A stretch of DNA of 12,153 nt from an uncultured Gemmatimonadota bacterium. Its GTDB lineage: Bacteria > Gemmatimonadota > Gemmatimonadetes > Gemmatimonadales > GWC2-71-9. Below are positions 1 through 6,946 of the stretch, in pieces. Position 1 is the stretch's first letter. Each line of letters opens with the position of its first letter. The notes beneath the pieces were generated by a model. It had not been told where the DNA came from and searched no databases. It worked only from the letters and a program-made list of their open reading frames with translations. The translations under genes were made by a program, and so were the position numbers. The stretch lies in NCBI GenBank assembly GCA_913009915.1, contig CAJVYZ010000025.1, forward strand, positions 1 through 12,153, given 5' to 3'.

Positions 1-81
1 TTTTTTTTTTTTTTTCAAGCAGAAGACGGCATACGAGATATAACAGTGTGACTGGAGTTCAGACGTGTGCTCTTCCGATCT
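1..81. other. Illumina P7/TruSeq adapter with index, preceded by poly-T (non-genomic)
   Basis: Bases 1-15 are T. Bases 16-39 match the Illumina P7 flow-cell primer, 40-47 are an 8-base index (ATAACAGT on this strand), and 48-81 match the TruSeq read-2 adapter ending in CTTCCGATCT. Read on the other strand, this is a genomic insert followed by adapter, index, P7 and a poly-A tail, the pattern left by reading through a short insert. It is an untrimmed sequencing artefact, and genomic sequence begins at 82. Nothing should be annotated here, and open reading frames starting in this stretch are meaningless. Confidence 0.98.
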
Positions 82-1575
82 GTAGAGGATGTAGGCGCCG
101 GTGAACAGGATGCCGATCACCATACCTGCGATGGCGCCCTCCTTGTTAGTCCGCTTGGAAAAAATCCCCAGGATGATGACCGGGAAGAAGGACGAGGCTG
201 CCAGTCCGAAGGCCAGTGCCACCACTTGGGCCACGAAGCCCGGCGGGTTGATGCCGAAATAGCCGGCAATCACCACCGCCACGCCGGCCGACACCCGGGC
301 GGCGATGAGCTCACCCCGCTCGCTGATGTCCGGTTTGATGGTCCGCTTCAGCAGGTCGTGGGCGATAGACGTGGAGATGACCAGCAGCAAGCCGGCGGCC
401 GTGGATAGTGCTGCCGCCAAGGCTCCGGCCGCCACCAGCGCCACGACCCAGGTGGGGAGGTTGGCGATCTCGGGATTGGCCAGGACCATGATGTCGCGGT
501 CGATCTGGACTTCGTTGGCGAGCTCGGCGTTGGGCCCGCGGTACTGAACCAGTCCGTCGCCGTTCAGATCCTGGTACTGGATGAGCCCGGTCGCTTCCCA
601 GCTGGTGAACCAAGGCGGCACCTCTTCATACGGCACTTCGGCGATGGTGCTGAGGAGGTTGGTCCGGGCAAACGCCGCCACGGCCGGGGCCGTGGTGTAT
701 AGCAGGGCGATGAACACCAGCGCCCAGCCGGCGGAACTTCGGGCTGCGGCCACCTTGGGTACGGTGTAGAACCGCACGATCACGTGGGGCAATCCGGCCG
801 TTCCCACCATGAGCGCGGCGGTGATGGCGAACACGTCGAGGGTACTCCTTTGCCTCGACGTATAGGCATCGAATCCCAACTCCCGGCTCAACCCATCCAG
901 CTTGTCCAACAAGAAAATTCCCGAGCCGTCGGCCAGCGTGGACCCGAAGCCCAGTTGTGGCAGAACCACTCCGGTCATCAGCAGCGAGATGAAGATCGCC
1001 GGTACCAGGTAGGCAAAGATCAGCACGCAGTACTGTGCCACCTGGGTGTAGGTGATCCCCTTCATGCCGCCGAGTACCGCGTAGAAGAACACGATGCCCA
1101 TGCCGATCAACACGCCGTGGTTGATATCGACGTTGAGAAAACGGGAGAATACGATGCCCACACCACGCATCTGCCCAGCCACGTAGGTGAACGACACGAA
1201 CATGGCGCACACCACCGCCACCACCCGGGCCACACTGGAGTAGTAGCGGTCGCCCACGAAGTCGGGCACGGTGAACTTGCCGAACTTGCGGAGATAGGGG
1301 GCCAGCAGCAGCGCCAGGAGGACATAGCCCCCGGTCCAGCCCATGAGATACACCGATCCGTCGCGCCCCATGAAGGCGATGAGACCGGCCATGGAGATGA
1401 ACGACGCGGCCGACATCCAGTCGGCCGCGGTGGCCATGCCGTTGATGACCGGGTGGACTCGGCCGCCCGCGATGTAGAATTCGCCGGTCGAGCGCGCCCG
1501 CGACCAGATCGCCACTCCGATGTACAGGGCGAACGAGAGGCCGACCAGAGTAAACGTCCAGGCTTGGACGTTCAT
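82..1575 (-). CDS. Sodium:solute symporter large subunit (SSF, VC_2705-like), C-terminus missing
   Basis: This is a multi-spanning inner-membrane Na+/solute symporter of the SSF family, probably for a small carboxylate such as acetate; the substrate cannot be told from sequence. My minus-strand translation gives 498 uninterrupted codons from the ATG at 1575. Family signs are EFYIAGGRV at residues 32-40, the SSF segment GGMKGITYTQVAQY at about 169-182, and many hydrophobic helices. A loop at about 330-360 holds DLNGDG (336-341) and leads to a conserved-looking RDIMVLANPEIANLP stretch, which I recall from the VC_2705 subfamily of the ActP-like branch. The family is about 570-600 residues, so roughly the last 70-100 are absent because the contig hits adapter at base 81. 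The start overlaps the stop of the small-subunit gene by four bases (ATGA), which implies translational coupling and a two-subunit transporter. Confidence 0.93.
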
Positions 1576-1835
1576 CCGTCTTCGTCCACGTCGTAACGCT
1601 TGTCGAGCCGGTTCATCAGCCGGACGTAGACGAAGATCAGAACGACGAAGACGTAGATCGATCCTTGTTGGGCGAACCAGAAACCCAGGCCAAAGCCGCC
1701 GATGCGGATGGTGTCGAGCTGGTCGACCAGGAGGATACCGAAGCCGTAGCTCACCAGAAACCAGATGGAGAGCAGGATACCTAGATACTTGAGATTGGTG
1801 CGCCAGTACTGTCGGCGGCGGTCGGACAGAGGCAA
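1572..1835 (-). CDS. Sodium:solute symporter small subunit (DUF4212 family)
   Basis: This is an 87-residue small membrane partner of the symporter encoded directly downstream. It has two predicted membrane helices, about residues 17-37 and 58-74. It carries the family pattern YWRTNLKYLGILLSIWFLVS near the N-terminus, then GFWFAQQGSIYVF, and ends with MNRLDKRYD. DUF4212 proteins are about 80-90 residues and nearly always precede a VC_2705-type SSF gene, as here. I chose the TTG at 1835 because a strong GAGGAG lies five bases upstream. A longer reading from TTG at 1880 would add 15 residues (MGCPAAPPAP...) encoded by a GGGGCAGC repeat and lacks an obvious ribosome site. The stop overlaps the next start by four bases. 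Confidence 0.88.
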   Translation of the reverse strand: MPLSDRRRQYWRTNLKYLGILLSIWFLVSYGFGILLVDQLDTIRIGGFGLGFWFAQQGSIYVFVVLIFVYVRLMNRLDKRYDVDEDG

Positions 1836-1840
1836 TCCGG

Positions 1841-1846
1841 CTCCTC
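1841..1846 (-). promoter_or_regulatory. Shine-Dalgarno GAGGAG for the symporter small subunit
   Basis: On the minus strand GAGGAG is followed by CCGGA and then TTG. It decides the TTG at 1835 as start over the upstream TTG at 1880. Confidence 0.65.
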
Positions 1847-1860
1847 GATCAGGTGCGGGC

Positions 1861-1876
1861 GGGGCAGCGGGGCAGC
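1861..1876. repeat. Two-copy octamer GGGGCAGC
   Basis: Two exact adjacent copies of GGGGCAGC lie just upstream of the chosen start of the symporter small subunit. The GGCAGC core recurs in the nine-copy array at 4617-4697. This suggests the stretch is intergenic repeat rather than coding. Confidence 0.6.
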
Positions 1877-1910
1877 CCAAGGGAACCCAGTTGATCTCTA
1901 GTCTGTCAAG

Positions 1911-1960
1911 CTACCGCCCCTACCGCCCTCTACCGCCTTCTACCGCCTTCTACCGCCTTC
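1911..1960. repeat. Five-copy 10-bp tandem repeat, consensus (C/T)TACCGCCYT
   Basis: Five ten-base units lie in exact register: ctaccgcccc, taccgccctc, then taccgccttc three times. The array fills much of the 134-bp gap between the stop of the rhomboid gene and the start of the symporter small-subunit gene, all on the minus strand. The three identical units at one end suggest recent slippage expansion. The TACCGCC core recurs at 10901-10932. Confidence 0.9.
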
Positions 1961-1969
1961 TACATCCCG

Positions 1970-2785
1970 TCAGTGCATAGTCGGCGTAAACCGATTAAGC
2001 GTGTCGCGTTCGGTCGGGGTCAGAGCCGACGTGCCGTGTTGGTGCACCTTCGCCAGGAGTCGGAGTACCTCCTCGCGGTTTACCGGGTGCAGATCGTCGG
2101 GCCGGATCCGGGTCCAGCGCTCTACATCCGAGTGGTTGCCGCCATGTCCCACTGGGGCCACAGGGCGGATCTGTCGTTGCCACTTCTTGGCCGGAGAATT
2201 GTGATCGAGGTACTTGAGGTAGAGGAATGCTCCCAGGAACCCGCCGAGGTGGGCAAAGTCGGCCACGTTGCCACCGCCCCGAATGCCGAAAAACAGCGAC
2301 AGGGCCGTCATGGCGCCGATCAGGATTCGCGCCTCCACGGGGAGGATCCCCCAGATGAAGATCTTCTCGCGCGGCCAGAAATAGGCGAACCCCAGCATGA
2401 CGCCGTACACCGCGCCCGACGCACCGATCATGGGGATGGGACTGCCCCACTGCGTGGGGAGGTAGAGGACCGCCCCGGTGATGCCCGCCACGAGGTACAT
2501 GATGATGAACTTGCGGCCGCCGAGCCGCATCTCCAGCCGCGGACCGAAGAAGAACAGCAACAGCATGTTGAAGAAGATGTGCCCGAAGCTCCCATGGAGG
2601 AACATGTAAGTTAAGAACGACCATGGGTGCACCAGGACGAGCGCCGGAATGAACGCCAGCCAGTAGTCGACCATACCCATGGGGAACGACCCGACAGGAG
2701 TCTGTATCTCAATCGTGCCGAGACTGATCTGCAGCATGTACACGATGGCGGTGGCCACGAGGAGCCGAGTTACCCAGGGAGTCAT
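1970..2785 (-). CDS. Rhomboid family intramembrane serine protease
   Basis: This is an inner-membrane protease that cleaves transmembrane segments of other proteins; the substrate is unknown. The 271-residue protein has the rhomboid core of about six helices (roughly residues 5-195). HGSFGHIFFN at 64-73 holds the conserved His64, His69 and Asn73 that correspond to GlpG H145, H150 and N154. GASGAVYG holds the nucleophile Ser123, and DFAHLGGFLG holds the catalytic His179. A soluble tail follows, ending in a short helical stretch (EEVLRLLAKVHQHGTSALTPTER) of the kind seen at the C-terminus of many rhomboids. I chose the ATG at 2785; a TTG at 2854 would add 23 residues translated from purine-rich spacer. 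No strong ribosome site is seen. It is the first intact gene of the minus-strand run leading into the symporter pair. Confidence 0.95.
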   Translation of the reverse strand: MTPWVTRLLVATAIVYMLQISLGTIEIQTPVGSFPMGMVDYWLAFIPALVLVHPWSFLTYMFLHGSFGHIFFNMLLLFFFGPRLEMRLGGRKFIIMYLVAGITGAVLYLPTQWGSPIPMIGASGAVYGVMLGFAYFWPREKIFIWGILPVEARILIGAMTALSLFFGIRGGGNVADFAHLGGFLGAFLYLKYLDHNSPAKKWQRQIRPVAPVGHGGNHSDVERWTRIRPDDLHPVNREEVLRLLAKVHQHGTSALTPTERDTLNRFTPTMH

Positions 2786-2836
2786 AGGCTTAAGGCTAGG
2801 GTGACGGTCGGTTGAAGGGAAGAGGGAGCGCCCTAG

Positions 2837-2916
2837 GAGGGCTAAGAGGGCCAAGAGGCGAACAGGATAGACGGGTCACAGACGTCGCGTTACTGGTCGC
2901 TTCCCTCTTAGCCCTC
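2837..2916. repeat. Perfect 14-bp inverted repeat with 52-bp spacer
   Basis: The left arm GAGGGCTAAGAGGG (2837-2850) is the exact reverse complement of CCCTCTTAGCCCTC (2903-2916). A run of five T follows the right arm on the plus strand. No plus-strand gene ends here, and on the minus strand no T-run follows, so a terminator role is doubtful. It lies upstream of the rhomboid gene and downstream of the broken small gene. It may be a MITE-like remnant or a regulatory hairpin. Confidence 0.6.
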
Positions 2917-2944
2917 TTTTTCATCTGTTCCCCCTTCTCCCCCC

Positions 2945-3222
2945 CTAGAGCTCCACCCGATTCGCCAGCGTATCGTGATGCTCGTCGATCAGTGTCCTCA
3001 GGTACGTTCCGATCGTCCCTCGAGATTCAAAGCCGGCGTCGATGGCCGCCTGTTCGAAGGCTTCCGGCGGAAGGTCCGGCCGTCAAAACATCGATCCGAT
3101 TGCGATACAGTTCGATCAATTCCGTCAGGTGGCTCGGAGCGGCACGGAGGAAATGTGCCCGATAGGTGGCTGGTGGCGAGCGGCGACTGAAGGATCGCCA
3201 AACTCACGAGGATGGTAAGCAT
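2945..3222 (-). pseudogene. Broken small secreted-protein gene, split across three frames
   Basis: From the ATG at 3222 the first frame reads a signal-peptide-like MLTILVSLAILQSPLAT. Near 3170-3190 the sense moves to the next frame: ATYRAHFLRAAPSHLTELIE, then LYRNRIDVLTAG. Near 3068-3085 it moves again to PPEAFEQAAIDAGFESRGTI, then GTYLRTLIDEHHDTLANRVE and a TAG at 2945-2947. Each stretch looks like ordinary protein and each abuts the next, while the alternative frames are Arg/Pro/Ser-rich. I do not have a firm family name. From memory the ends resemble secreted proteins of about 190 residues in environmental bacteria, so an internal deletion of about 100 residues is possible. Pseudogene is my main reading; assembly error is the alternative. 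Confidence 0.6.
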
Positions 3223-3315
3223 AAGGGAGTGCCCTTGTGGCTCAGTTGATTCGAGTCTATCGTCGGACTCGATGAGTATGCCTGGGTCAGCCCTTCGGCG
3301 CCAGGATTCTCTATT

Positions 3316-3343
3316 CACTACGCCCTACGTCCTACGTCCTGAC
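3316..3343. repeat. Heptamer repeat, consensus NCCTACG, upstream of the mechanosensitive channel gene
   Basis: Consecutive seven-base units cactacg, ccctacg, tcctacg and tcctgac end 15 bases before the ATG of the channel gene. The same CCCTACG unit reappears after that gene at 4746-4787. The repeat occupies the place where promoter and leader elements would be expected. Confidence 0.7.
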
Positions 3344-3358
3344 CACAACCATCCAAAA

Positions 3359-4609
3359 ATGCCCCTCCAAGACACAACAGCCAACGCCCCGTCCTTCTGG
3401 ACCTCGATAATCAACCACCCGCTATTTGAAGAGGTTATCGGGATCGCGCTGTTGGTCCTGGTTGCCTGGTTGGTGGACTGGCTGGTGAAGCGTATTCTGG
3501 TCCGGATGGTGAGCCGGTTGGTCGAGCGGTCCAGCGCTACCTGGGACGACGCCTTCCTCAAGCACAACGTTTTTGGACGGCTGGCCCACCTGGCACCGGG
3601 CGTCGTTGTCTACTACGGCATCACCCTCATTCCCGGTCTCGGCGACGATGTGATCCAGCGGGCGGTGGGCGCAGTGCTCATCGTACTGGCCGCCGTTACC
3701 ATCGGCTCCGCGGTTACCGCAGTGGGCGATATCGCCCTTACCAGCAAACTGGCCCGCGGGCGGCCCGTCCGTGCCTACTTCCAGGTAATCAACCTGACGG
3801 TCTACGTCGTGGCCGGAGTACTGGTGCTGGCGGCGCTCCTGGGTCAGAACCCGCTGGTGCTGCTCAGCGGGATCGGGGCCGTGACGGCGGTGTTGCTCCT
3901 GGTATTCCGCGACACCATCCTGTCGTTCGTTTCCAGTCTGCAAATTACCTGGTACGACCTGGTCCGCGTAGGAGACTGGATCGAAGTCCCCGAGTTCGGC
4001 GCTGACGGTGATGTGATCAGAGTCGATCTCCTCACCATCAGCGTACAAAACTGGGACAACACCGTCACCAGCATCCCGACCCACCGCTTGACCCAGGGAT
4101 CGTTCAAGAACTGGCGCTTCATGTCCCGATCCGGCGGCCGGCGTATCAAGCGGACGCTGTGGATCGACATGGAGACCATCCGGTTCCTCAGCGAGAAGGC
4201 CATCGAGCGCTTCAGACGCTATGACCTCCTGACCGATTATCTCACCACCAAGCGCCAAGAGGTCCGCGATTACAATAAGGCTCACGTGAAGACGCCGGAC
4301 ATCATCTCCAATGTCCGGCGGCTCACCAATGTCGGTACCTTCCGCGCCTACATCGCGGCGTACCTCAGGCAGCATCCGAAGATCCATCAATCGGGGTTCA
4401 CCTTTCTCGTACGCCAACTGGCACCGACCCCGCAGGGCCTCCCCATCGAGATCTACGTGTTCACCAATGACACCAACTGGGTCAACTACGAGAGCGTCCA
4501 GGCCGACATTTTCGACCACTTGCTGGCTATCGCACCGGAATTCGATCTTAGGGTGTTTCAGGCTCCCAGTGGTGGGGATGTGAGGGCTATTAGCGGGGCA
4601 GCGGAGTAG
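3359..4609 (+). CDS. ybdG: Mechanosensitive ion channel, MscS family, YbdG (MscM) type
   Basis: This is an inner-membrane channel that opens under membrane tension and helps cells survive osmotic downshock. The 416-residue protein matches the length of E. coli YbdG (415). About five hydrophobic segments lie at roughly 24-43, 78-95, 103-123, 144-165 and 167-184. The pore-lining and beta-domain region follows (VFRDTILSFVSSLQI, then GDWIEV at 205-210). YbdG hallmarks are SFKNWRFMSRSGGRRIKR at about 248-265 and the C-terminal IEIYVFTNDTNWVNYESVQA. I chose ATG 3359 over an upstream start at 3212, because the added 49 residues run through repeat sequence and do not look like the family. No clear Shine-Dalgarno is visible. 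The last codons (GGGGCAGCGGAGTAG) resemble the repeat unit that follows, so the array may have encroached on the 3' end. Confidence 0.94.
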   Translation: MPLQDTTANAPSFWTSIINHPLFEEVIGIALLVLVAWLVDWLVKRILVRMVSRLVERSSATWDDAFLKHNVFGRLAHLAPGVVVYYGITLIPGLGDDVIQRAVGAVLIVLAAVTIGSAVTAVGDIALTSKLARGRPVRAYFQVINLTVYVVAGVLVLAALLGQNPLVLLSGIGAVTAVLLLVFRDTILSFVSSLQITWYDLVRVGDWIEVPEFGADGDVIRVDLLTISVQNWDNTVTSIPTHRLTQGSFKNWRFMSRSGGRRIKRTLWIDMETIRFLSEKAIERFRRYDLLTDYLTTKRQEVRDYNKAHVKTPDIISNVRRLTNVGTFRAYIAAYLRQHPKIHQSGFTFLVRQLAPTPQGLPIEIYVFTNDTNWVNYESVQADIFDHLLAIAPEFDLRVFQAPSGGDVRAISGAAE

Positions 4610-4616
4610 TCGGCGG

Positions 4617-4697
4617 GGGCAGCGAGGGCAGCGAGGGCAGCGAGGGCAGCGAGGGCAGCGAGGGCAGCGAGGGCAGCGAGGGCAGCGAGGGCAGCGA
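4617..4697. repeat. Nine-copy perfect 9-bp tandem repeat GGGCAGCGA
   Basis: Nine identical nonamers run head to tail, starting 7 bases after the stop of the mechanosensitive channel gene. Perfect identity of all units suggests recent expansion, so copy number is likely to vary between strains. On the minus strand it yields a meaningless Arg-Cys-Pro repeat frame. The stop codon region of the upstream gene carries a related GGGGCAGCGGAG. Confidence 0.95.
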
Positions 4698-4705
4698 GCC
4701 AACGC

Positions 4706-4740
4706 TGGCGAATGGGCTCTCAAGAGACAAGCGCCTTTTT
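4706..4740 (+). terminator. Weak terminator-like hairpin with T-run after the channel gene
   Basis: GGCG (4707-4710) can pair with CGCC (4732-4735), enclosing a small TCT/AGA hairpin, and is followed by TTTTT (4736-4740). The stem is short, so this is tentative. Its place downstream of the channel gene fits transcription termination. Confidence 0.25.
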
Positions 4741-4745
4741 CTCAG

Positions 4746-4787
4746 CCCATGGCCCTACGCCCTACGCCCATAGCCCATAGTTCATTG
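4746..4787. repeat. Six heptamers of CCCTACG/CCCATAG type
   Basis: Seven-base units in register: cccatgg, ccctacg, ccctacg, cccatag, cccatag, ttcattg. The CCCTACG unit is shared with the array at 3316-3343 on the other side of the channel gene. Pairs of identical neighbours suggest stepwise duplication with later point changes. Confidence 0.75.
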
Positions 4788-4880
4788 CCCCACAACCACT
4801 TAGACATGTAACGTCCCTCGCTGAAACATTCCTGCGGGATCCCCGTAGGGGTCGGCATCATCCTCCTGGGGGCTAGTGCA

Positions 4881-5078
4881 ATGTCTAGACGCGGATCGGC
4901 CGGGAACATCCTCGCCGCGGTGGCGAGCTTCTTCCTACCCGGCTTGGGCCAGCTGTTCCAAGGGCGATTCATGGCGGCCGTGGTACAGTTCGGGGCCTAT
5001 GTGGTCCTAGCCTTCCTGGGGCTGGGCTGGCTGGTGCGCATCATTTCTGCGGTCGAGGCGGGGTTGTGGGACGGATAG
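4881..5078 (+). CDS. Small two-helix membrane protein of unknown function
   Basis: The 65-residue hydrophobic protein begins MSRRGSAGNILAAVASFFLP and continues GLGQLFQGRFMAAVVQFGAY, then a second hydrophobic stretch and a WLVRIISAVEAGLW end. The FLPGLGQL-x-QGR pattern, a Pro-Gly turn between two helices, is common in short uncharacterised bacterial membrane proteins related to TM2-domain proteins, so I think it is a real gene. Its function is unknown. The ATG at 4881 has a GGGGG eight bases upstream as a weak ribosome site. It converges with msrB, whose stop lies 49 bases away. Confidence 0.72.
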   Translation: MSRRGSAGNILAAVASFFLPGLGQLFQGRFMAAVVQFGAYVVLAFLGLGWLVRIISAVEAGLWDG

Positions 5079-5127
5079 TAGATACGCAGGCGAATACCCC
5101 GAGTCCCCTGCGGGGGATAGTGCCCTG

Positions 5128-5577
5128 CTATGGCTGCGCTTCCTCCGCATCGCTGGAACCATCCCCCGGCTCCCCACTCCCCGCTCCCTCTTCGAACTCC
5201 AATGCCACGGAATTGATGCAATAGCGCTGTCCCCTCGGGCCGGGGCCGTCGGGGAAGACGTGCCCCAGGTGGGCATCGCACTGGGCGCACAGCACCTCGG
5301 TGCGCCGCATCCCCAGACCGTGGTCCGTTTCCTCATCCACGGCATCGGCAGCGGCGGGGGCGGTGAAGCTGGGCCAGCCGCTGCGCGAGTCATACTTGGC
5401 GTCGGACCGGAACAACTCCTGGCCACAGCCGACACAGCGATACGTCCCGGCGGCCTTGTTGTCGAGCAGGTGTCCCGTGAAGGGGCGCTCAGTTCCCTTT
5501 TCGCGAGTGACGTGGTACTGCTCGGCTGTCAGGCGCTCGCGCCATTCGGCGGCGGATTTGGTGGTTTTCTTCGTCAT
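5128..5577 (-). CDS. msrB: Peptide-methionine (R)-S-oxide reductase MsrB
   Basis: The enzyme reduces the R-form of methionine sulfoxide in oxidised proteins, normally using thioredoxin. The 149-residue protein has the complete SelR/MsrB fold. Zinc-binding pairs are C48-x-x-C51 and C97-x-x-C100. SGWPSF is at 66-71, HLGHVFPDG at 103-111 and GQRYCINS at 116-123, with catalytic Cys120. It is a cysteine form, not a selenoprotein. No signal peptide is seen, so it is probably cytoplasmic. The last 20 residues are an acidic Gly/Ser/Glu-rich tail beyond the domain. The ATG at 5577 begins [17 protein letters not shown], which fits the family; no clear Shine-Dalgarno is seen. Confidence 0.97.
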   Translation of the reverse strand: MTKKTTKSAAEWRERLTAEQYHVTREKGTERPFTGHLLDNKAAGTYRCVGCGQELFRSDAKYDSRSGWPSFTAPAAADAVDEETDHGLGMRRTEVLCAQCDAHLGHVFPDGPGPRGQRYCINSVALEFEEGAGSGEPGDGSSDAEEAQP

Positions 5578-5783
5578 GGTCTGTAATATGGGGCGGCGGG
5601 GGTCAGGTGTCAGATAAGAGCTGGCGGCTGGACAGGAGACGAGTGAAGTGGAACCTATATGCCGGGTACAGCCTCAGCGGGTCAGCGGGGTGCCACTCGG
5701 TTGCTGTACCAACGATCTGGTGGTTACAGTCTACTAGCTTCCCAACAGGCCTCTACTCTCCCTTCTCTTCCCTGGGACCGGCC

Positions 5784-6785
5784 ATGCGGCAGACGATTCT
5801 TGTTCTTGCGATACTCCTCGCCGGGTGCGGCGGCAACGCGTCGGCGGACCGGGAAACACCTCCGGAACGCCCACCCCTAGTGGTACCGGACGACGCCATC
5901 CTGCCGGTGGAACGGCGCATCGAGGCCATATCGTTCCTGGGCGACACCTTGAGCGAGATCCCCATGGCGGACCCCGTCCGGGCCCAGCGCGAACAGCAAT
6001 TCGAAGAGGCGCGCCTGCGGTGGGTGGCCGACCCGGGGAACCTCGACAACATCATCTGGGCCGGCCGCAGAGCAGCGTACCTGGGGCGATACCAGGAGGC
6101 CATCCTCATCTTCGGCTTGGGCCTCAAACAGTACCCGGATGACCCCCGGCTCTACCGCCACCGGGGACACCGCTACATCACCACCCGGCAGCTGGACAGC
6201 GCCGTGGTGGATCTCGAACGGGCAGCGGAGTTGATCGAGGAACAACCGGACCAGGTGGAGCCCGACGGCCTGCCCAACGTACAGAACATTCCCCTGAGTA
6301 CGCTGCACTCGAACATCTGGTACCACCTGGGACTCGCCCGGTATCTCCAGGGCGATTACCAGCATGCGTTCCAAGCCTATCAACGAGGGGTGGCCGGCTC
6401 AACCAACAGGGACATGGAGGTAGCAGCCCGGTATTGGCTGTACCTGACGCTGGTGCGACTGGGTCGCACCGACGAGGCCAGGGCCGTGGCGGACGTCGTC
6501 GAGCCGGATTGGTCGTTGATCGAGAACACCTCCTACCTGCGGCTGTTGCTGCTTTATCGTGGAACGATTCCCGTAGATTCACTCCTCCCGGCCACGGTGA
6601 CGGGCACGGTAGGATCGGCTACCCTAGGATATGGTGTGGCCCAGTGGTATCTCGCCCAGGGCAGGTATGCCGAGGCTCAGCGAATGCTGAAGGACGTCCT
6701 GGCGACCGGGCAGTGGCCGGCCTTTGGGTACATCGCGGCGGAAGCCGATGTGGCGAGGGAGGGCGGAATGGTGGTGGGGCAGTAG
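5784..6785 (+). CDS. TPR-containing lipoprotein of unknown function
   Basis: The 333-residue protein starts MRQTILVLAILLAGCGG, a lipoprotein signal with lipobox LAGC and the lipidated Cys at 15, so it is likely membrane-anchored outside the cytoplasm. The body is helical and repeat-like, with TPR-type units around residues 85-150 (for example YLGRYQEAILIFGLGLKQYP and then DDPRLYRHRGHRYITTR) and 175-240 (YHLGLARYLQGDYQHAFQAY). TPR proteins bind partner proteins; no catalytic motif is seen. The ATG at 5784 is chosen because it gives the lipoprotein signal; an upstream start at 5607 would add 59 residues without domain character. A heptamer array begins 3 bases after the stop. Confidence 0.87.
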   Translation: MRQTILVLAILLAGCGGNASADRETPPERPPLVVPDDAILPVERRIEAISFLGDTLSEIPMADPVRAQREQQFEEARLRWVADPGNLDNIIWAGRRAAYLGRYQEAILIFGLGLKQYPDDPRLYRHRGHRYITTRQLDSAVVDLERAAELIEEQPDQVEPDGLPNVQNIPLSTLHSNIWYHLGLARYLQGDYQHAFQAYQRGVAGSTNRDMEVAARYWLYLTLVRLGRTDEARAVADVVEPDWSLIENTSYLRLLLLYRGTIPVDSLLPATVTGTVGSATLGYGVAQWYLAQGRYAEAQRMLKDVLATGQWPAFGYIAAEADVAREGGMVVGQ

Positions 6786-6788
6786 GGC

Positions 6789-6897
<109 letters not shown>

Positions 6898-6946
6898 GAC
6901 GAAAAGACACCACTGTCTCGTCCGCAACCCTGCGACCTGCGCACTC

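Noticed and set aside
784..1596. 270-codon plus-strand open frame rich in His, Gly and Glu
   Set aside because: It lies antisense to the symporter large subunit, whose minus-strand translation is continuous and matches its family. The composition is typical of a GC-rich shadow frame.
3212..3358. N-terminal extension of the mechanosensitive channel from an upstream start
   Set aside because: The added residues pass through the CCTACG heptamers and look unlike the family. The start at 3359 gives the usual YbdG length.
3422..4723. Long minus-strand open frame opposite the channel gene with an Arg-Cys-Pro repeat N-terminus
   Set aside because: It is antisense to a well-supported MscS/YbdG gene. 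Its N-terminus is just the 9-bp repeat translated, and it has no domain character.
4742..4972. 76-codon minus-strand open frame overlapping the 65-residue membrane protein
   Set aside because: Its C-terminal part is translated heptamer repeat and its N-terminal part is antisense to a more protein-like gene.
5104..5117. Hairpin TCCCC-TGCG-GGGGA between the converging 65-residue gene and msrB
   Set aside because: The stem is five pairs with no T-run on either side, too weak to call a bidirectional terminator.
5665..5710. 8-bp inverted repeat GGTACAGC / GCTGTACC with a 30-bp spacer upstream of the TPR gene
   Set aside because: Several 8-bp inverted repeats at this spacing are expected by chance in 12 kb, and nothing else supports a function.
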